A program made the position numbers and the translations under genes. A stretch of 10,488 bases of DNA from Bacillota bacterium (lineage in GTDB: Bacteria > Bacillota > Clostridia > Acetivibrionales > DSM-1351): contig JAEYNY010000209.1 in NCBI GenBank assembly GCA_023412275.1, forward strand, positions 1-10,488. The letters run 5' to 3'. Shown piece after piece: positions 1 through 6,204 of the stretch (positions are counted from its first letter, which is position 1; each line of letters begins with the position of its first letter). Under the pieces are notes generated by a model. It was not told where the DNA came from and ran no database searches. It saw only the letters and a program-made list of their open reading frames with translations.

Positions 1-31
1 TCCATATAAATAAGAAGGAGGACGAAGGTTT

Positions 32-385
32 ATGGCAAGAGTTAAAGGTGCGGTTAGAACCCGTGCAAGACATAAAAAGATACTAAAGCTTGCAAAAGGA
101 TATTTTGGTGCAAAGAGCAAGCTCTATAGAATGGCGAACCAAGCTGTAATGAAATCTTTGAATTACGCTTTCAACGACAGAAGAGCAAAGAAGAGAGATT
201 TCAGAAAGCTTTGGATTGCAAGAATTAACGCTGCTGCAAGAATAAATGGTTTATCATATAGCAAATTCATCAGCGGTTTAAAGAAGTCAGGAATAGAACT
301 TAACAGAAAAGTTCTTGCTGATATAGCAGTAAACGATGCGGCTGCATTTGCTAAGCTTGCTGAAACTGCAAAAGCTGCTAAATAA
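32..385 (+). CDS. rplT: 50S ribosomal protein L20
   Basis: Encodes a 117-residue basic protein with the characteristic L20 N-terminus (MARVKGAVRTRARHKKILK) and the full family length of about 117-119 residues. L20 binds 23S rRNA early in assembly of the large subunit, and in Firmicutes and E. coli it can also repress its own operon. The N-terminal part is the Lys/Arg-rich rRNA-binding extension (about residues 1-60). The C-terminal part is the globular domain, with the conserved stretch INAAARINGLSYSKFISGLK at about residues 65-84. The start ATG follows an AAGGAGG ribosome binding site at about 14-20. The usual order is infC-rpmI-rplT, so rpmI (L35) probably lies just before the window. An intrinsic terminator follows, so this is the last gene of its transcription unit. 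The identification is secure. Confidence 0.98.
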   Translation: MARVKGAVRTRARHKKILKLAKGYFGAKSKLYRMANQAVMKSLNYAFNDRRAKKRDFRKLWIARINAAARINGLSYSKFISGLKKSGIELNRKVLADIAVNDAAAFAKLAETAKAAK

Positions 386-418
386 TAAATTTGACATATG
401 CAGTATATTATAAAATAT

Positions 419-450
419 AAGGAGTCCTTTTTAGGGCTCCTTTATTTGAT
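419..450 (+). terminator. Intrinsic terminator of the rplT operon
   Basis: A 9-bp hairpin, with arms AAGGAGTCC (419-427) and GGGCTCCTT (434-442) including one G-U pair and a 6-base loop, is followed by a T-rich tail from 443. It lies 34 bases after the rplT stop codon and fits a Rho-independent terminator closing the L20 operon. It also separates rplT from dinB. Confidence 0.85.
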
Positions 451-493
451 TTAAGACATTACCGGACAGTTCCGTTTGAAAGGAGAATGGCAG

Positions 494-1693
494 ATGGACA
501 GAGTAGTTTTCCTAGTGGATATGAACGCATTTTTTATAAGTTGTGAAATGTCCAGAAACCCTGAAATAGTCGGTAAACCGGCTGCTGTTGCAGGCAATCC
601 CAAAACAAGAACGGGGATAATTCTTGCTGCAAACTATGAAGCAAGAAAATTTGGGGTTAAAACTACTATGGTTATTCATCAGGCGTTGAAACTTTGTCCT
701 GAAATGTTGCTTGTCCCGCCGGATCACAGATTCTATGAAAAAAAGTCCATGGAAGTAATGGGGATACTTGAAAGATTCTCGCCAGTCATAGAACAAAACA
801 GTATCGATGAGGCTTGGCTGGATATGTCGGGTACTGAAGCACTTTTTGGAAGTCCTCTGGAAGCAGCACGTCAAATTATGGATGCAATAAACGAAGAACT
901 GGGCTTATGGTGCTCTATAGGAATTTCCCATAACAAGCTTTTGTCAAAAATCGCATCCGAAATTAAGAAACCTATGGGGATAACAGAACTCTGGCAAAGA
1001 GATATTCAAATAAAATTGTGGCCTTTAAAGGTTACTGACCTGTACGGAATTGGTAAACAGACAGGGCTAAAGCTTAACAATTTAGGAATTAAAACTATAG
1101 GTGATTTGGCAAATTATAATTCAAAAGCCTTGATCAGCTTCTTTGGCAGGCAGGGGCCGGAGCTTCAAAGAATGGCACACGGGATTGATATGTCTGCGGT
1201 TACGCCTCACGTGTCAGGAGAAATGAAGTCTATCGGGCGGTCAACAACACTTGCGTCAGATATAACAGATATTGAAGAAGTGAAGACAACATTTATTGAG
1301 ATGTGTGAGGAAGTTGGCTATGAAGCCCGGAAAAACAATAAAAAGGGGCGTACAATTCAAATAACCATAAAGTATTCGGATTTTAAGACAATAACAAGAC
1401 AAACAAGTATAGAACCCACCTATCTCACAAAAGACATATATGAGACAGGTTTCTCTCTCTTAAATAAAAACTGGAACAACTTAATGCCTGTCCGGCTAAT
1501 CGGAATAAGCATCAGCGGTTTTGAAAATGAAGGTCTTTCAGGACAAATGTCACTATTTGATGCAAATGATTTTTGTGACAATTCGTCCCGAAAAGAAGAA
1601 AAGCTTGAAAAAGCTATTGATTCAATAAGAAGTAAATTAGGAACAAACTCCATAGGCAGGGCCATACAAATTAAGAACCCTAAAATAAAGTAA
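494..1693 (+). CDS. dinB: Y-family DNA polymerase, DinB (Pol IV) type
   Basis: A 399-residue translesion DNA polymerase. Catalytic carboxylates of the Y family are visible: Asp9 in the palm motif VDMNAFF, and Asp105-Glu106 in the motif SIDEAWLD. Phe14 occupies the steric-gate position that excludes ribonucleotides. Residues 183-188 (LYGIGK) begin the helix-hairpin-helix of the thumb, and the C-terminal third is the little-finger domain. QMSLF at 351-355 matches the QxxLF clamp-binding consensus, so recruitment to the sliding clamp is expected. I chose the ATG at 494 because an AAGGAG ribosome binding site (480-485) sits 8 bases before it. An in-frame TTG at 476 would put that site inside the gene. 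Asn11 replaces the more usual second Asp of the DMD motif, which is seen in some DinB homologues. The gene stands alone between the L20 terminator and a convergent gene. No clear LexA box was found. Confidence 0.93.
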   Translation: MDRVVFLVDMNAFFISCEMSRNPEIVGKPAAVAGNPKTRTGIILAANYEARKFGVKTTMVIHQALKLCPEMLLVPPDHRFYEKKSMEVMGILERFSPVIEQNSIDEAWLDMSGTEALFGSPLEAARQIMDAINEELGLWCSIGISHNKLLSKIASEIKKPMGITELWQRDIQIKLWPLKVTDLYGIGKQTGLKLNNLGIKTIGDLANYNSKALISFFGRQGPELQRMAHGIDMSAVTPHVSGEMKSIGRSTTLASDITDIEEVKTTFIEMCEEVGYEARKNNKKGRTIQITIKYSDFKTITRQTSIEPTYLTKDIYETGFSLLNKNWNNLMPVRLIGISISGFENEGLSGQMSLFDANDFCDNSSRKEEKLEKAIDSIRSKLGTNSIGRAIQIKNPKIK

Positions 1694-2404
1694 CTATTTT
1701 TTAGATAGGAGATTGTTTTTCAGCATAAGTCGCTGTTTTTGGAAAATGAACTTAGTTAGTGTGCTTGAATCCTGCGGAGAAATATAAACAAAATTCATAC
1801 CCACTTCATGTTTCTTGTTATCGATACTTATGGAGCGGATTACTTGCGCCAGTACTCGTATTTGCCCCATGCCTTCAAGGTCTACGGAAATATCTGACAT
1901 CATACCCGAATCAACAGAATTATCCATAATCAGGCATAAACCGCTACCACTTATATTTTTGGTGAATGCACTTTTAAAATCACTTGAGGATATTTCTTGA
2001 AACTCGGGCTTTCCTCTGGTTGACGGTTGGTCATCAACATGAACATACTTGCATTCCAGAACAGTATTCAGTCTGTAGTTCATTCTTCTCTGGATTTTGG
2101 TCAATTCGCTGGTTATTGATACATCGAAGGTTTCCATATGCCCTGATTTTTTATATTCTTTTACAGTGGCATTAAAATGCATCAACTCTTGTCTCTGATT
2201 TAAAAAGTACACAATAATGTTCAGCCCGGCTGACAGATACTTGTAACGACCCTCACTCATTGGCGCAGCAATAGTTATGTTTTTTGCATCTGCCACATCC
2301 AGAAGTTGACTTATATAACTGGAAGTCTGGGAGGGGAAACTTTTTATGTACTCCGGTATTTCGATTTCTAATTTGGTCCCGATAATAATGTCATTAGCAT
2401 TCAT
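1694..2404 (-). CDS. PilZ-domain c-di-GMP receptor (YcgR/flagellar-brake type)
   Basis: A 236-residue cytoplasmic protein with two domains. Residues 1-100 resemble the YcgR N-terminal (YpfA-like) beta domain. Residues 104-220 form a PilZ domain with both c-di-GMP contacts intact: R107xxxR111 in QRRMNYR, and N150xSxxG155 in NISGSG. A following VGMNF (about 201-205) is typical of the PilZ barrel. The family slows or redirects flagellar motility, or acts on surface polysaccharide and adhesion functions, when cyclic di-GMP is high. No flagellar or synthesis genes are present here, so the target cannot be deduced. A GGAG ribosome binding site (complement of 2412-2415) is 7 bases from the ATG. The stop codon touches the dinB stop codon, so the two genes converge with no gap. 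Domain identity is secure; the physiological role is inferred. Confidence 0.9.
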   Translation of the reverse strand: MNANDIIIGTKLEIEIPEYIKSFPSQTSSYISQLLDVADAKNITIAAPMSEGRYKYLSAGLNIIVYFLNQRQELMHFNATVKEYKKSGHMETFDVSITSELTKIQRRMNYRLNTVLECKYVHVDDQPSTRGKPEFQEISSSDFKSAFTKNISGSGLCLIMDNSVDSGMMSDISVDLEGMGQIRVLAQVIRSISIDNKKHEVGMNFVYISPQDSSTLTKFIFQKQRLMLKNNLLSKK

Positions 2405-2452
2405 TAGAATTCTCCATAATATTTCTTATTTAATTTTATATCTGATATTTTT

Positions 2453-2481
2453 ATTATATTCTAATTATTATAAATTTTAAA
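2453..2481 (-). promoter_or_regulatory. Candidate promoter of the PilZ gene
   Basis: On the minus strand, TATAAT (complement of 2453-2458) lies 17 bases downstream of a weak -35, TTTAAA (complement of 2476-2481). Transcription would start about 40 bases before the PilZ start codon. The region is very AT-rich, so such matches arise easily by chance. Confidence 0.35.
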
Positions 2482-2509
2482 CTGCTAAATGAATGATTTT
2501 CCGGAGAAG

Positions 2510-2538
2510 TGGACATGGAATTAATTGTGAGATATAAT
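2510..2538 (+). promoter_or_regulatory. Sigma-A-type promoter of the acyltransferase gene
   Basis: TGGACA (2510-2515, five of six consensus bases) and a perfect TATAAT (2533-2538) are separated by 17 bases. Initiation would be near 2545, giving a leader of about 45 bases before the ATG at 2590. A partial dyad, GTGA (2527-2530) and TCAC (2541-2544), surrounds the -10 element. Confidence 0.65.
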
Positions 2539-2548
2539 TATCACTGGC

Positions 2549-2564
2549 ATTATGGGTCCATAAT
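2549..2564 (+). repeat. Short dyad just downstream of the acyltransferase start site (possible operator)
   Basis: A perfect inverted repeat, ATTATGG and CCATAAT with a 2-base centre (GT), begins about 4 bases after the predicted transcription start. The 2-base centre makes it a poor RNA hairpin, so a DNA-binding dimer is the likelier reader. A 7-bp dyad can occur by chance several times in 10 kb; the placement is what makes it worth noting. It does not resemble the FapR operator as I know it. Confidence 0.35.
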
Positions 2565-2589
2565 TTTATAATAAGCGGAAGTGATTGAT

Positions 2590-3381
2590 ATGAAGAGATA
2601 TTTTACAGGAAACAGATATGAAACTACAGGTGATAAGAGAAATGTACTAGACAAGCTTTTTCTGAATACCAGATGGTATTTTGTTTACGGCTATGGAAAA
2701 GTAGTTGTAAAGGCACGGAACCTTGCAGTTAAGAATAAGTACGATTCGGAAAAATGGGCGGCTTCCAGTTATAATATTGTAGAATGTATTGAAAAGAGCG
2801 GTGGCAAACTTTTTATTGAGGGCTTGGATAATATTTCAAAGGTGGACGGTCCTGTTGTGTTTATAAGTAATCACATGAGTACATTGGAAACTTTTGTATT
2901 TCCATCCATTATTGCACCTATAAAGGAAGTTACCTATGTTGTAAAGGACACTCTTGTAACAATGCCGATATTCGGGCCAATTATGCGAAGCAGAAACCCT
3001 ATAGTAGTATCCCGAAAGAACTCAAGACAGGATTTACTCAATGTTATAAACAAAGGAAAGGAAATACTGGCTGAAGGAAGGTCTATTGTTTTATTCCCTG
3101 AAGGAACAAGGCAGGAGCAATTCAGCCCGGAAAAGTTTAATTCATTGGGTATAAAGCTTGCAAAAGAGGCTGGTGTACCCGTAATACCTGTTGCAATAAA
3201 AACCGATTTCTGGGGAAATGGCAAGCTAATAAAGGATATTGGGCCAATCCGAAGAAAAGAACCGGTTTGTATGTCTTTTGGTGAACCCATAACCATAACC
3301 GGAAATGGTAAGGCAGAACATAAGCAGGTTATAGAGTTTATAACTGAAAAAATAAATGAATTTAAAAATATCAAAATTTGA
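2590..3381 (+). CDS. PlsC-type 1-acyl-glycerol-3-phosphate acyltransferase family protein
   Basis: A 263-residue LPLAT/PlsC-family acyltransferase, probably moving an acyl chain to lysophosphatidate at the inner face of the membrane in phospholipid synthesis. Motif I is NHMSTLE (His95 to Glu100), where most PlsC proteins have HX4D, so the charge-relay Asp is replaced by Glu. Motif II is represented by RSRNPIVVSRKN, and motif III is intact as FPEGTR (169-174). VPVIPVAIKT follows as motif IV. About 70 residues precede the acyltransferase core. The ATG at 2590 was chosen because GGAAG (2577-2581) is correctly spaced before it; the GTG at 2581 overlaps that site. It is monocistronic, with its own promoter. 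No terminator is seen before the tRNA gene 62 bases downstream, so read-through is possible. The substrate could be another lysolipid; a plsC symbol would be a family-level guess. Confidence 0.85.
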   Translation: MKRYFTGNRYETTGDKRNVLDKLFLNTRWYFVYGYGKVVVKARNLAVKNKYDSEKWAASSYNIVECIEKSGGKLFIEGLDNISKVDGPVVFISNHMSTLETFVFPSIIAPIKEVTYVVKDTLVTMPIFGPIMRSRNPIVVSRKNSRQDLLNVINKGKEILAEGRSIVLFPEGTRQEQFSPEKFNSLGIKLAKEAGVPVIPVAIKTDFWGNGKLIKDIGPIRRKEPVCMSFGEPITITGNGKAEHKQVIEFITEKINEFKNIKI

Positions 3382-3385
3382 AAAA

Positions 3386-3443
3386 AATCTCATTTTAGTA
3401 TTGTAAAATAAATTACTTCCGAGTAAAATAATATAATGAGATT
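3386..3443 (+). repeat. 9-bp inverted repeat bracketing the tRNA-Pro promoter
   Basis: Perfect arms AATCTCATT (3386-3394) and AATGAGATT (3435-3443) enclose the promoter region. The right arm ends on the base immediately before the mature tRNA 5' end. A smaller nested hairpin, ATTTTA (3392-3397) with TAAAAT (3404-3409), overlaps the left arm. No T-tract follows, so this is not an obvious terminator of the acyltransferase gene. Chance occurrence is not excluded in such AT-rich DNA. Confidence 0.35.
3401..3429 (+). promoter_or_regulatory. Candidate promoter of tRNA-Pro
   Basis: TTGTAA (3401-3406) and TAAAAT (3424-3429) are 17 bases apart, giving a start about 8 bases before the mature tRNA. A perfect TATAAT (3432-3437) lies just downstream but has no partner -35, and would start transcription at the tRNA 5' end itself. 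Confidence 0.4.
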
Positions 3444-3519
3444 CGGGGTGTGGCTCAGTTGGTAGAGCGCGACGTTCGGGACGTTGAGGCCGCTGGTTCA
3501 AGTCCAGTCACTCCGACCA
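3444..3519 (+). tRNA. tRNA-Pro (anticodon CGG)
   Basis: A 76-base cloverleaf folds by eye. The 7-bp acceptor stem is CGGGGTG (3444-3450) with CACTCCG (3509-3515). The D arm is GCTC/GAGC with the GG pair in its loop. The anticodon stem is CGACG/CGTTG around the loop TTCGGGA, with anticodon CGG at 3477-3479. The T arm has the loop TTCAAGT, and discriminator A3516 is followed by an encoded CCA (3517-3519). C1-G72 is typical of bacterial tRNA-Pro. CGG reads the proline codon CCG, usually a less-used codon in low-GC genomes, so this isoacceptor supplements the UGG tRNA that must lie elsewhere. The gene is alone, with its own terminator. Confidence 0.97.
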
Positions 3520-3520
3520 T

Positions 3521-3562
3521 AAAAGGACTTGCTGATAGTACGTTTGCAAGTCCTTTTATATT
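3521..3562 (+). terminator. Strong intrinsic terminator after tRNA-Pro, possibly shared with the convergent ABC gene
   Basis: A perfect 12-bp hairpin, AAAAGGACTTGC (3521-3532) with GCAAGTCCTTTT (3546-3557), is followed by a T-rich tail (ATATTTT) and begins 2 bases after the tRNA. Because the stem starts with A4 and ends with T4, it can also terminate the minus-strand ABC transporter transcript, whose stop codon is at 3563-3565, although the U run in that direction is only four bases. Confidence 0.9.
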
Positions 3563-5917
3563 TTATTCACTCCTTAGTGCTTCCACCGCATCCTTTCTGG
3601 AAGCCATTTTAGCAGGAATATGCCCTCCGAGTATGGTAAGGACCGTACTTAGAACAACAAGCAGTAATGCATGGATTATTTGCAGTTGGGCCACACCTTT
3701 GAGCTCAGTCATATTATATATAATCTTATTGATTGGCATAGTCAAAAGCCATGCAATTACAATACCAAGGATGCCGGAGAACACCCCTATAATGCAGGTT
3801 TCAGCGTCAAATACCCGGGCAATATCCCTTTTTCTGGCACCCAAAGAACGTAGTATGCCTATTTCTTTTGTACGTTCCAGTACTGATGTGTAAGTGATAA
3901 TACTTATCATTATTAGGCTAACTACAAGAGAAATGGAAGCAAAGGCTAAAAGTACAATAGTAATACCGCGCATAATTCCTCCTGTCATCTGAGACATAGT
4001 TCCCGCAAGGTCGGTATAAAATATCTTATCATCCAGAGATTTGCCTTCATTATATGCATCCAGATAAGCCGTAACAGCATCCTTATCACTGAAATTGTCC
4101 GGATAAACCATTATCATAAATGGAGAGGCAGTTCCCCCTAAATATGCCAGAAACATAGATTTTTCGGTTTTATCCATATCCTGCATGGTAATGACATTTT
4201 TACTGCTGTTCTCCTGTTCTTTTACGATGTCGGAATCCTTTGAGTTGTTTATTATCAACTGGGTAAGCTTATCACTGTATGCAATACCCGGAGCAAGAAT
4301 CCCGATTTTGACGTTTGGCTTTTTTCTCACTACTCCTGTAATAGTAACTGGAATACTATTTTTAGAAGAATACATGGCTTCATAATTATCTCCGGGAAGG
4401 TACGTGCCAAATTCGGTTTTAACATAGTAATCATCGTTTGATATTATCTTAAACTGTGTATCTACAATGTCATCAAAATTAATAGATTTCTTATTGTCGG
4501 TTAGGAAGCCCATACCTTTTAATATAGTATAGTTTATGCGGTTTTTAGAATCTACTACAAGTACCATATCCGTGGGTTTATCGGGATATTTACCTGCCAT
4601 GAGTTCATAATTCTTGGATAGATATGATTGGTCACTTTTTTTTAATTGCTGGGGATATGAAGAAAGACCGACTCCTTCCATACTGGACGTATTTGCTTTT
4701 TCCTTCAGGGTTTCCATTGGGTTAAACAACGATACAGGAGAGGCTTTACCGTTAATTTTCCGAACCAGATTAATTCCTACTATTCGGGCATAACCTATAC
4801 TGTTACAGATTTTAGGATCAATTTTACCGATATATTCCAGATAATCGTCGGTAAAAATATTTCTATGATTAAATATGCTTTTTGAGGGATCGTATAGATA
4901 TACCTTGTCTGAATTAGCATATTCAGTAGTTTCAGTGTTTGTTTTCTTGGTCTCGCCTTTGAAAGATTTTATATTTTCTGAGTTCATATGAGAAGGAGTT
5001 TGAGTCAGTATTATAGGAAATTCAGCGAGGGCATCACTCTGAAATTTGTCAATCTGCTTTTTGAATCCGGTAGAAAGACTCAGAATAACCGCTATTCCAA
5101 TGATTCCAATACTTGAAGCCAATGAGGTAAGAAAAGCTCTCCATTTTTTTGTCTTAATATTGTTAAATGACAGTTTAAGGACCGTAAAAAAGCTCATGCT
5201 AGTTTTCTTCAAGTGAAAGCCGGTTGACACCTGAAGAGGTTCACATGGATTACTGTCGGAAATAATTTTGCCGTCTTTAAAATTAATGATTCTGTCAGCG
5301 TATTTTTCAGCAATAGCGGGATTGTGTGTTACCATAATAACCAGACGATTGTTAGATATATTTTTGATTAAATCCATGATTTGTATACTTGTAGCTGAAT
5401 CTAAAGCTCCCGTAGGTTCATCGCATAATAGAATTTCGGGGTTATTGGCAAGGGCTCTGGCAATGGCCACACGCTGCATTTGACCGCCCGAAAGTTGGTT
5501 TGGTTTTTTATGAAGATGTTCCTTAAGACCAACTTCATTCAATACATCCAGAGACTTTTTCCTCTTTTCTTCCTGGGAAATTCCACTTAAAGTCATACCC
5601 AGTTCAACATTATCAATAATACTCAGATGGTTAATCAGGTTGTAACTTTGAAATACAAAGCCTATGGAATTATTTCGGTAAGCGTCCCATTCTTTTTCCG
5701 TAAAATGAGATGTTTTTTTACCGCTTATGCTCATTTCACCTGAATCGTATCTGTCAAGCCCTCCGAGAATATTCAAAAAAGTTGTTTTACCTGAGCCGCT
5801 TGTGCCCAAAATTGCAACGAATTCTTTTTTTCGAAAGCACACACTTATTTCAGACAGTGCAATAGTGTCCACATTTCCCACGTGATAAGTTTTATTGATT
5901 TTATTTAATTCAAGCAT
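3563..5917 (-). CDS. MacB-like ABC transporter, fused ATPase and FtsX-type permease
   Basis: A 784-residue membrane protein. The N-terminal ATPase carries all motifs of the LolD/MacB class: Walker A GTSGSGKT (38-45), Q-loop Gln90, signature LSGGQ (142-146), Walker B ILLCDE (162-167), D-loop GALD (170-173) and switch His198. Residues 262-283 form TM1, followed by an extracytoplasmic domain of about 365 residues. Three C-terminal helices (about 652-676, 708-728 and 748-766) match the FtsX/MacB permease fold, with the cytoplasmic ERTKEIGILRSLGA (681-694). This is MacB topology, expected to work as a dimer. Such proteins act on molecules outside the membrane (peptides, lipoproteins, antibiotics) rather than as simple importers. 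Many need a membrane-fusion partner, but none is adjacent, nor is a BceRS-type two-component system. The start ATG follows a GGAG about 10 bases upstream, a rather long spacing. Family is secure; substrate unknown. Confidence 0.92.
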   Translation of the reverse strand: MLELNKINKTYHVGNVDTIALSEISVCFRKKEFVAILGTSGSGKTTFLNILGGLDRYDSGEMSISGKKTSHFTEKEWDAYRNNSIGFVFQSYNLINHLSIIDNVELGMTLSGISQEEKRKKSLDVLNEVGLKEHLHKKPNQLSGGQMQRVAIARALANNPEILLCDEPTGALDSATSIQIMDLIKNISNNRLVIMVTHNPAIAEKYADRIINFKDGKIISDSNPCEPLQVSTGFHLKKTSMSFFTVLKLSFNNIKTKKWRAFLTSLASSIGIIGIAVILSLSTGFKKQIDKFQSDALAEFPIILTQTPSHMNSENIKSFKGETKKTNTETTEYANSDKVYLYDPSKSIFNHRNIFTDDYLEYIGKIDPKICNSIGYARIVGINLVRKINGKASPVSLFNPMETLKEKANTSSMEGVGLSSYPQQLKKSDQSYLSKNYELMAGKYPDKPTDMVLVVDSKNRINYTILKGMGFLTDNKKSINFDDIVDTQFKIISNDDYYVKTEFGTYLPGDNYEAMYSSKNSIPVTITGVVRKKPNVKIGILAPGIAYSDKLTQLIINNSKDSDIVKEQENSSKNVITMQDMDKTEKSMFLAYLGGTASPFMIMVYPDNFSDKDAVTAYLDAYNEGKSLDDKIFYTDLAGTMSQMTGGIMRGITIVLLAFASISLVVSLIMISIITYTSVLERTKEIGILRSLGARKRDIARVFDAETCIIGVFSGILGIVIAWLLTMPINKIIYNMTELKGVAQLQIIHALLLVVLSTVLTILGGHIPAKMASRKDAVEALRSE

Positions 5918-6011
5918 AAATGTTTTGCTCCGATTTTCTAAAAATACTTATGATGTATAAGAATATTTTGGTCTAACGCTGAAAAGATATTCAGTAAAAT
6001 TTTAACGGAAT

Positions 6012-6031
6012 AATAATAAATTCTTATTATT
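6012..6031 (-). repeat. AT-only dyad over the candidate ABC transporter start site
   Basis: Perfect 8-bp arms AATAATAA (6012-6019) and TTATTATT (6024-6031) are separated by 4 bases. The dyad overlaps the -10 element and predicted start site of the minus-strand promoter, so it could be an operator. The all-A/T arms make chance likely. Confidence 0.25.
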
Positions 6032-6058
6032 GTATAAATACTATAAAAGAATTGTTAA
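6029..6058 (-). promoter_or_regulatory. Candidate promoter of the ABC transporter gene
   Basis: On the minus strand, TTAACA (complement of 6053-6058, five of six bases) and TACAAT (complement of 6029-6034) are 18 bases apart. The start would be near 6022, giving a leader of about 105 bases. That leader contains a small imperfect hairpin, CTTAT/ATAAG, at roughly 5946-5960. Confidence 0.4.
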
Positions 6059-6065
6059 AAATGTA

Positions 6066-6094
6066 TTACCATATGTACTATGTTCTGCTATAAT
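6066..6094 (+). promoter_or_regulatory. Extended -10 promoter of the radical SAM / RNase G operon
   Basis: A perfect TATAAT (6089-6094) is preceded by TGC (6086-6088), an extended -10 motif. TTACCA (6066-6071, four of six bases) lies 17 bases upstream. Transcription would start near 6101, about 104 bases before the first codon. Confidence 0.65.
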
Positions 6095-6100
6095 ATTTTT

Positions 6101-6170
6101 TGGTACTCGAAAGATTATTTTGGTAAAAATCGGCTTTTGGCTGTATTAAATAACCGAGTTCTTTTTTTTG
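6101..6170 (+). promoter_or_regulatory. Structured leader with U8 tract ahead of the radical SAM gene (candidate attenuator)
   Basis: The predicted 5' end of the operon mRNA can fold into a three-tier hairpin. The base stem is ACTCG (6105-6109) with CGAGT (6155-6159). After an internal loop comes TTATTT (6115-6120) with AAATAA (6148-6153), and the apical hairpin is CGGC (6131-6134) with GCTG (6140-6143). Eight consecutive T residues follow at 6162-6169, as in a terminator. Thirty-five bases later the gene begins, after a GGAGG site (6195-6199). I could not match it to a riboswitch class I know. The stems are short and A/T-rich, so the fold is only plausible. Confidence 0.4.
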
Positions 6171-6204
6171 CTATTTATAAATATTAGATATATCGGAGGA
6201 AAAA

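Noticed and set aside
463..474. Possible LexA (SOS) box upstream of dinB
   Set aside because: CGGA-CAGT-TCCG has the wrong half-site and spacing compared with the GAAC-N4-GTTC core of Firmicutes LexA boxes.
476..493. Upstream TTG start for dinB, adding six residues
   Set aside because: The ribosome binding site AAGGAG (480-485) lies inside this extension and is correctly spaced for the ATG at 494; the family N-terminus also begins with MxRVVxxVDMNAFF.
2581..2589. GTG start for the acyltransferase gene
   Set aside because: It overlaps the likely ribosome binding site GGAAG (2577-2581), which is well spaced for the ATG at 2590.
2934..3374. Antisense open reading frame of 146 codons within the acyltransferase gene
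   Set aside because: It is a shadow of a conserved coding frame, without a credible ribosome binding site or protein features.
3450..3893. Open reading frame of 147 codons on the + strand running from the tRNA into the ABC gene
   Set aside because: It starts inside the tRNA, crosses the terminator hairpin and is antisense to a clearly coding transporter gene; the translation has no recognisable features.
6101..6170. Known riboswitch assignment (c-di-GMP, cobalamin or SAM) for the radical SAM leader
   Set aside because: None of the conserved cores of these classes is visible; the element is kept only as an unassigned structured leader.
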